From Crambe crambe (Eukaryota > Porifera > Demospongiae > Poecilosclerida > Crambeidae): a stretch of 64,000 bases of DNA. Made by a program: the position numbers and the translations under genes. The stretch lies in NCBI GenBank assembly GCA_963924555.1, contig OZ004583.1:4745501-4809500 (forward strand), written 5' to 3'. Positions 58,028 to 64,000 of this stretch are shown in pieces; the stretch's first letter is position 1, and each line of letters begins with the position of its first letter. The notes below the pieces were generated by a model. It saw only the letters and a list, made by a program, of their open reading frames with translations. It did no database searches and was not told where the DNA came from.

Positions 58028-58072
58028 TACAAGTACACCTGTAACGTGTACAAGTACACCTGTAACGTGTAC
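58028..58072. repeat. Two-copy 24-bp tandem repeat
   Basis: GTACACCTGTAACGTGTACA recurs in tandem; each unit contains the palindrome GTGTACAAGTACAC or part of it. Confidence 0.7.
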
Positions 58073-58632
58073 ATAGTCTCCATAAGCCTGAAGTTGATTT
58101 TGATATTTGGTATGTTTGTCTTTGCTTGATCCATACCATCAATAATCACTGTCATGTATCTATCTGGTGAAGCTCATGATTTTTCACGATAACGATGATA
58201 CTTTTTATGTCCCAACCTGATAAAAATGTAGTGCGTATGCATAATACTGTAGAACTGCACTTTAACTTACAAGGATTCGTTGAGTAAATCCCTGCGCTCC
58301 AGTTTTACTCTACTACATTATCACATCTGGCAGATAACTACCATACTTTGTACATACTATAGGGCTTATTCTATCTGAACCAGCCCTGAGGCTAACAGAA
58401 CTGTCAGAGATGATTCAGGAGATCAGTGGCACTACCGTTTCAACTCCTACACTCTGTAGGTTACTTGCCAATCATGGATTCACAAGGAAGAAAATCCAGA
58501 AAATTGCTTTGCAGTGGAGAGTTGATTTAAGAGCATCATTTATGGCACATATATCTTTATTTCGTAAAGAAACCTATGTTTTTGTAGACGAAACTGGCTC
58601 AAATCTGAAGGACATGATTCGTCTGTATGGCT

Positions 58633-58790
58633 GGTAACAGTTAGACCGGGAAGGAACTTCTTCATCATTCAAGCAATATTTGAATAATGAATCATATGTA
58701 GCACAGCCATAAATGCGCGTTCCTAGAGTTAGTTCTGTGTGGAAAGAACAATAATACAGATTGTAAGTGTGCTCTAGCTAAGCAGCTAGC
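58633..58790 (-). other. Templated filler insertion copied from 37.4 kb
   Basis: Reading on the minus strand, about 58772-58633 matches 37419-37579 almost base for base (about two differences), including the TCTTTCCACACAG splice acceptor. An internal stretch of about 24-30 bp of the source is missing. CT flanks both sides of the insertion. It has no transposon-like ends of its own. Confidence 0.8.
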
Positions 58791-59066
58791 CTATTCAATG
58801 TGTGGAGAAAGAGCCATCTTACAGAGGTTACAGGTTCGAGGGGAGAGAGTGTCAAGTATTGCTGGAATATGTAGTGAAGGTCTATTGGCTGTCCACAATA
58901 CAAAAGGTTCGGTGTATTCTATGACTTCATCAGGGGAGTTAATACCAGAAATGCTGCCATTTAATGGCTGTAACCCGTTCTATAATTATAATGGACAATT
59001 GTTCCATTCATCATGTCCAGAAATTAGAGAGTATATCGAGAGTTTAGGAATCTTGATATTTTCTCT

Positions 59067-59089
59067 CCCCCCCCCCCCCCCCCCCCCCC
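59067..59089. repeat. Poly-C tract (23 C) in the transposase relic
   Basis: Lies exactly where the LPPYSPD codons should be. Confidence 0.9.
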
Positions 59090-59279
59090 AATAGTCCCAA
59101 TAAAAATCCTATTGAACTAACCTTTTCATACATAAAACAATACCTTAAAGATCACGAAGCTATTATGCAATTTGTAACAATTGAGCATAATAAAATCAGC
59201 TTTCAGTAGCATAACACCCATGATGTGTGATGCATGGATATCACATTGTGGTTATGAGTAATTGTACTACATATAAACA

Positions 59280-60181
59280 TTAATACTTTTTTACCTCGTC
59301 CATTATTGTCTTTTGCATCTCTTCATATTGATTCTTATTAATATCTCCCTTTTCAAGCAGCTCGTAAAATAGCCCCAATTGTTGAACACATTGCCACGCA
59401 GACTCACTCTTTTTCCTGGTGAAATTGTAACTTCATTACTAGGAACAACAGAGCTAGATGAACTAGACTCAGAGGTAGCTGCTTTCTGCTTGATTGATGG
59501 GATATTCCAAAAAGGCTTGCTTGGAGCCAAGTCATACGAAGTGTGCTTCTTAAGCTGAATAAGGTGAGCCCATGCACTCAGCTGCTCCTCAGAATACCCT
59601 TTGTCCAAGTGTTTTCCCCTCAAAACACCTTCAATTTCTTCAAGTTCTATCATTTTATCCACGTGCACATCATATCTGGAGCGCTTACATGGTTCTTCAT
59701 TACCAGGTGAGCCAGATTGCCGCTTCAAACTCTGATCCTTGTTATAGGCCCACAGCAAAATCTCCCTTTTCCCTTCATGAACACAGTACATTTCTAGAAG
59801 ATCCTCTGTTGATGTCAGCCATCGCTGTTTACCTTTAGAGCCACGGCCTGGCTCTATATAGCCAATTTTCTCTGTTGAAACTTCTTTGCATGCATTATTG
59901 AGAGCCTCCTTCAGTTGTTCAAGGGAATCAAATTTATTTGTCAGTGTACGAAGCTTTATAATAGAGAAATCAGTCTTCTTACGTGGAATGACTTTAATGG
60001 AGTAAGATAAAACTGGCTGAGGAGAATTCTTCCTTATCAGATTGTATTGTACCTGCTAAGTGAAGAAGAATGTTCCTAATAAAGCGCACCATGATAAACA
60101 ACAACATAGCTTACTTGTTGGAGGACTGTGCTCGAGATCGGTGTCACTGTCACTATCCCAGATAAATTTTGAGTAGACATA
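59280..60181 (-). pseudogene. Unnamed multicopy sponge family gene, two exons
   Basis: A first exon, 60181-60115 (MSTQNLSGIVTVTPISS), ends at GTAAGC. The second begins near 60053 after a TTAGCAG acceptor and runs to the stop at 59280. Readable segments are VIPRKKTDFSIIKLRTL, KIGYIEPGRGSKGKQRWLTS, MYCVHEGKREILLWAYN, KRSRYDVHVDKMIELEEIE, EEQLSAWAHLIQLKKHTSYD and a C-terminal QQLGLFYELLEKGDINKNQY. I recognise the pattern as a recurrent uncharacterised sponge family but know no function. Two frame changes, near 60,020 and 59,390, break it; both could be single-base errors. A serine run (SESSSSSS) separates the two halves. Confidence 0.5.
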
Positions 60182-60745
60182 GCTGAGCGACAAGTCAACT
60201 AATATCGAATCGAGTACAGTCTGCAACTCCTGACCTATGCAGAATTTACTGCGCATATGCACGGCGGTAATTTCAAACGGACCTGAAATCTGCAGTAAGT
60301 AGAGAATTGCGGGGGGGAAACAGGTATAGATAAAGTCAAGATATAATTGGAAAAAAAAGCCGACATTTCGGATAATAGATTAAAGAAAAGAAAAAAAGTA
60401 GCGGCTAGGGCAGGGCTAGAGCTAGAGGCTAGGAGGCTATAGGGCTGTGTAGGTGTATGGGATATACTATTCATGCACTGCTGTGACTCCAAGGCTGGGC
60501 AACACTCACCCAGCTTGCAGTGCAGGCCCAAAGGGCTTCCTTATGGCACGCCATTAGTAACAAAATTAAAGTACGCACATAGCACAATAATACATCGTAA
60601 AAAAGCATACTACGTCGTGAAATTACGTTGTAATATGCCGTCGTATAATATGCGATCGGACGTGATACTGCGCGCAATAAATATTTTGCATGCACACAAT
60701 ATTCATACCCTGTTGCACGCAATATGTATTACTGGAGTTAATAAA

Positions 60746-62326
60746 ATGGCCACCTCTGAGTCCGAGAACAACACTTTCTTGTCTGACTGGGAAATTTATT
60801 TTGACACAGTTTCTTCATTCATTTCCACTCTAGGTGGAGGTAGGATCAACTATGCCAATGAAGCATACACTGAGTATGTTTTGGAAAGGCTGGATTATTG
60901 TATCCATTCTATTACGATTCTTTTTGATCACCTTCATCTTGCCTCAGAAGAGCTAGAAGAAGTAGAGGAGGAAATTATTTCATCCTATTGATTGAATTTT
61001 TCAGAATTATCTGCTGATTGGCATGCACATTTTGATCATTTGCAGTCAAACAATGGAAGAATTCGAAGTGATACATCATTTCATCTATCCACTACTACAA
61101 CAGGTGGACCAGGAGGACCAAAGTTTTCTATTACTAAAGAGCAATTAGAGTATCTCTCATCAATGTCCTTTACTTGGCCACAGATTGCTCAAATTTTGAG
61201 AGTATCAAGGATGACTATTTACCGTAGACGTAAAGAATTCAATTTGCTGATGGATCCATCAGCTTCCATAACAGACCGTGAATTGAAGTCAACAGTACAT
61301 ACTCTGCGCAGTGAATATCCCGAGATTGGAGAAACAATGGTATGGGGTCATTTGAGGTCAATGGGAATCCAGGTCACTCGTGAGCGTGCAAGGAATGCAC
61401 TAAGCCAGTCTGATCCATTAAACAGTGCACTTCGATGGAGGGGAACACTCACCAAAAGGAAGCAAAGTGTAATTTAAAAATAGTAGCTATGTATACTGCT
61501 ATAGTCTGCACTCAGAAAAATTTGAATGCAGCAGCTGAGCCCCACTCTGACACTATCCCTCTCCCTCTAGTGTAGTGTATTGCTACCATTTACCTATGTG
61601 CACAAAGAATTGGGTCCTGGTACAGAGTATGGTCTACTCATTATTTCAGATGGTCACCATAAACTCATCCGGTGGCGTCTAGTGACTCATTGTGGTGTTG
61701 ATGGTTACACAAGGATGGTGACTTATTTACAATGCTCTGATGATAATCGATCATCTACAGTCTACAATGCTTTTCTTAAAGCTGCTGAATCATACGGACT
61801 TCCATCCAGAGTGAGATGTGACCAGGGAGGGGAGAATGTTTTAGTGGCTCAGCATATGCTTCAGCAACATGGAATAGATAGAGGCAGTATTATTGTTGGT
61901 AGTTCTGTCCATAATCAACGTGTGGAACGCATATGGAGGAACATGCATAGGTGCGTAACAATAATATATTATCGATTGTTCTATTTTATGGAAAGCCAAG
62001 GTTATTTGGATCCCATTAATGAGAAGAACTTATTTGCTCTTCACTACGTGTTTTTGCCTCGTATTCAAAGATCTCTATCAGCATTTAGAGAAGGATGGAA
62101 CAATCATGGAATTAGAACAGAACACAATAAAACACCTAACCAACTGTTTGCATCTGGTGCACTTCAGCTTCAGCATGCAGGTCTAGTAGCACTTGATTTC
62201 TTCGAAAACGTAGATGATGATTATGGCATAGATGAAAATGAGTTTACAGCTACTGAAGACGACATGATTCAAGAAGGTGTGTGCCCATCCCTAGAAATTC
62301 AGTTGAACTCACTGAAGCCCAATTAG
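60746..62326 (+). pseudogene. Integrase-type DDE transposase, single in-frame stop
   Basis: ATG at 60746 (MATSESENNTFLSDWEIYF) leads in one frame to TGA at 60989-60991, then continues in the same frame as LNFSELSADWHAHFDHL to an HTH (LSSMSFTWPQIAQILRVSRM) and to about 61465. An intron of roughly 100 bp (acceptor CCCTCTAG) precedes the catalytic core in the same frame: [11 protein letters not shown] (first Asp), VRCDQGGEN (second Asp), [12 protein letters not shown] (Glu), [13 protein letters not shown] and NKTPNQLF. This is the 'integrase core' type found as multicopy genes in fish, cnidarians and sponges, related to retroviral-type integrases. The complete D,D,E set with only one nonsense codon suggests recent activity, or read-through or error at the stop. 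Terminal repeats were not seen. Confidence 0.7.
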
Positions 62327-62558
62327 ATCTATTGAAGCGAGAAGTTGACCCCCTCAAGCAATGCCAAAACTATGGCCTTTGATATCTATTTGAGAGTAAC
62401 CAATTATTTAGACACTTTATTTTTATAACCATTTCATCATTACATCATCTAAACCAACAAGAAATAAATACATGCATATATAGCTACATAGAGATATTGG
62501 AGGTAGTTATAATTGTTCCCTGTTCAACAGTTCATACAGTACAGCAAAAAATAATTAG

Positions 62559-63066
62559 CTAAAGTGCATTCATCACCCATGATAATTCAGATGAAAGAAC
62601 TGCATCAAATTCCTGACTGAATTCCAGAAAAGTTTCTTATGCACAGGAAAGCTCTAGTACACAGTTACAAGTGTGTGCTATAGGGCGCCTGGAGAGACCC
62701 GATAATCCATTGAAAGTGATCTTTATATCCTCTCCTACAAGAGCTGAACTTCCAGTTATAAATCTTAGGAAATTCCTTGCTTCACTATTCTTCATATTCC
62801 CCACATACTGAAGAAGATACCCGAACACTACAAATTGTGCAGCATCTAACGAGTCTGGTTCTTTAATTATTTTTAACACACTGGGTGCTGTAGCAGAACT
62901 TTGCAAATACACTTGCATAAATGAATCAATTTCAAAATCTTTCCAGAAACTTGCATGTTGTACAGGAATACCTCTGTTCATTGCATATATGGCACCAAGT
63001 GGTTTTACCAAAAACTCGTGTTTTGCTACACTAGTCACAATACTTTTTAAGTTCTGAAACTCTGAG
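62559..63066 (-). pseudogene. HECT-like C-terminal domain (G2E3-type), one stop
   Basis: The minus strand reads LKSIVTSVAKHEFLVKPLG, FWKDFEIDSFMQVYLQS, NFLRFITGSSALVGEDI and RRPIAHTCNCVLEL, then CA*ETFLEFSQEFDAVLSSEL and SWVMNAL with a single TAA at 62637. 'LRF.TGS...' and 'P...TC...L.LP' are the HECT C-lobe pattern, including the TC of the catalytic cysteine. Such degenerate HECT ends are multicopy in sponges and cnidarians. The 5' part is cut off by the hAT fragment at about 63,070, so it is a remnant. Confidence 0.55.
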
Positions 63067-63072
63067 GACTGG

Positions 63073-63773
63073 ATGAAGGCCACAAAAACAGCTGATAATC
63101 TTAGTGTAAGTGAGCCCAAATTACCAAGGAAGAGAAAAGTACCACAAAGGTTTGAGACAGGTAATGCAAGTACTGAATTTTACACAACTGTGGAGCAACA
63201 CTATCGACAGATGTACTATGAAGCACTGGATCTCATTGTCACTACTATTCGAGAAAGGTTTGATCAGCCTGGTTATCGGGTGTATTCAAAGTTAGAAGAT
63301 CTATTACTGAAGTGTGTGGCTAGAAGAAGCTATGAAGAAGAGTTTGAGTTTGTAACACATTTCTATGGAGATGACTTCAACCCTGGGCAATTAAAGCTTC
63401 ACTTAGAAGTGTTGAAAGCTAATTTTCCCAGTGATGATTCTGAAGAGTCCACTCTTAAATCAGTGCTCACTTATTTGAAGTCACTTTCACCCTCACAGCA
63501 AACACTAATATCAGAGGTATGCAAAGTTGCACAACTCATCATAGTGATGCCAGCTTCTAATGCTGTAAGCGAAAGTTGCTTCGGAATATTTAGGACTATT
63601 TGCGAACAACAATGACACAAACTCGTTTGAACAGTTTAATGACACTTCACATTGAAAAGGATATGACAGATAAACTATCCCTGATTGAAGTAGCAAATGA
63701 ATTTGTTCAAGGGTCAAATCATTGTAGCAATTATTTTGGCAAATTCATTCCCAGTGACATTAATAACTTCTAA
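63073..63773 (+). pseudogene. hAT transposase C-terminus
   Basis: 63073-63600 reads LPRKRKVPQRFETGN, VEQHYRQMYYEALDLI, RFDQPGYRVYSKLEDLL and SPSQQTLISEVCKVAQLII, then VMPASNAVSESCFG, the hAT dimerisation segment (SER.FS replaced by SESCFG). After a one-base change near 63,595 it continues TQTRLNSLMTLHIEKDMTD and LSLIEVANEFV to TAA at 63771. It is a typical ZMYM1/hAT C-terminus; BED finger and catalytic core are missing. It abuts the HECT-like fragment head to head, with no recognisable insertion border. Confidence 0.7.
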
Positions 63774-64000
63774 TTATCATCATCATTGTACCTTAACCTT
63801 GCAAAAACTATTAACGTTTGTGGGGATTATTGTAAGGAAAACAGCATCAAAAATCTGGGGGAGGAGGGATACCTCCAGATGGTGTGCTATGTGCACTGTG
63901 TGCACAGATGTAGGAGAGGGTGATCAGCAAAGTTATAGAACAAAGCCTTGTAACCAGGCACCGAAAAGGGCTAGGTCAATAGAAACACAGAGATGCTCTT
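63774..64000. other. No gene seen
   Basis: Short spacer up to the window edge. Confidence 0.4.

Larger units (their letters stand above)
58369..59200 (+). pseudogene. Tc1/mariner-like transposase relic
   Basis: 58369-58632 reads EPALRLTELSEMIQE, STPTLCRLLANHGFTRKK and FVDETGSNLKDM (first catalytic Asp). The protein is then cut after RLYG by a 158-bp insertion (58633-58790) and resumes CGERAILQRL, SSIAGICSEGLLAVH and GELIPEMLPFNG. The second Asp (IIIMDNCSIHH) is in a shifted frame near 58990. Where LPPYSPDxNPIE is expected there is LPP, a run of 23 C, then NSPNKNPIEL, so the third catalytic residue is lost. YIKQYLKDHEAIMQ follows to about 59200. Terminal repeats were not located. Confidence 0.75.

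Noticed and set aside
1..64000. CRISPR arrays or bacterial operons
   Set aside because: No regularly spaced identical repeats. Spliced genes and eukaryotic transposons dominate. The tandem repeats seen have no unique spacers.

Overview
The window looks like metazoan genomic DNA, most probably from a demosponge. Coding pieces are split by short GT-AG introns (64-160 bp where both ends can be placed). Spacer DNA is AT-rich and full of TAGCTAGCT/TATAGCTA strings. Exons at 46.8-47.3 kb match a fibrinogen-like module that I know as multicopy in sponge genomes, and a death-domain exon, a kinase-like fragment and several unnamed multicopy families fit the same picture. There is no bacterial operon structure. 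Family names below come from reading translations against remembered families; no search was run.

Layout. 0-4.2 kb: decayed pieces of cellular genes (Atos/FAM214-like and folliculin-interacting-protein-like exons on +, a death-domain exon and an unidentified exon on -). 5-8.1 kb: a broken copy of an unnamed SAP-domain family. 9.6-10.7 kb: the best intact cellular gene, a four-exon AKAP7-type 2H phosphoesterase on -. 11.7-14.7 kb: a transposon with 52-bp inverted ends carrying a THAP half-gene (itself interrupted by a hAT-type MITE) and an opposing SWIM/YqaJ nuclease gene. 16-19.6 kb: a non-LTR retrotransposon scrap and a DUF6589-like gene containing a 174-bp microinversion. 19.9-22.0 kb: an internally deleted P-like element. 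22-31 kb: foldback elements, pogo-like, hAT and Mutator-like scraps and a PHD-finger exon. 34.5-36.2 kb: the end of a Helitron-type helicase followed by two OTU protease domains. 37-40 kb: a duplicated exon, a 21-bp minisatellite and a nested foldback. 41-53 kb: mostly non-coding, with fibrinogen-like exons between two inverted copies of a GC-rich module. 53.7-57.6 kb: an almost complete Mutator-like transposon whose single gene fuses a DDE transposase to a YqaJ nuclease and is broken only by a 22-bp tandem duplication. 58.4-63.8 kb: a Tc1/mariner relic with a templated insertion copied from 37.4 kb, an unnamed family gene, a nearly intact integrase-type transposase, a HECT-like C-terminus and a hAT C-terminus.

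Overall this is a graveyard of many unrelated DNA transposons around few cellular genes. Two points stand out. Two unrelated DDE-transposon types here both carry a YqaJ-type PD-(D/E)XK nuclease, one as a separate gene and one fused. Several lesions can also be read at base level: the 22-bp duplication, the microinversion, the templated filler insertion, and single stops or homopolymer frameshifts. Some of the single-base breaks could be assembly errors.
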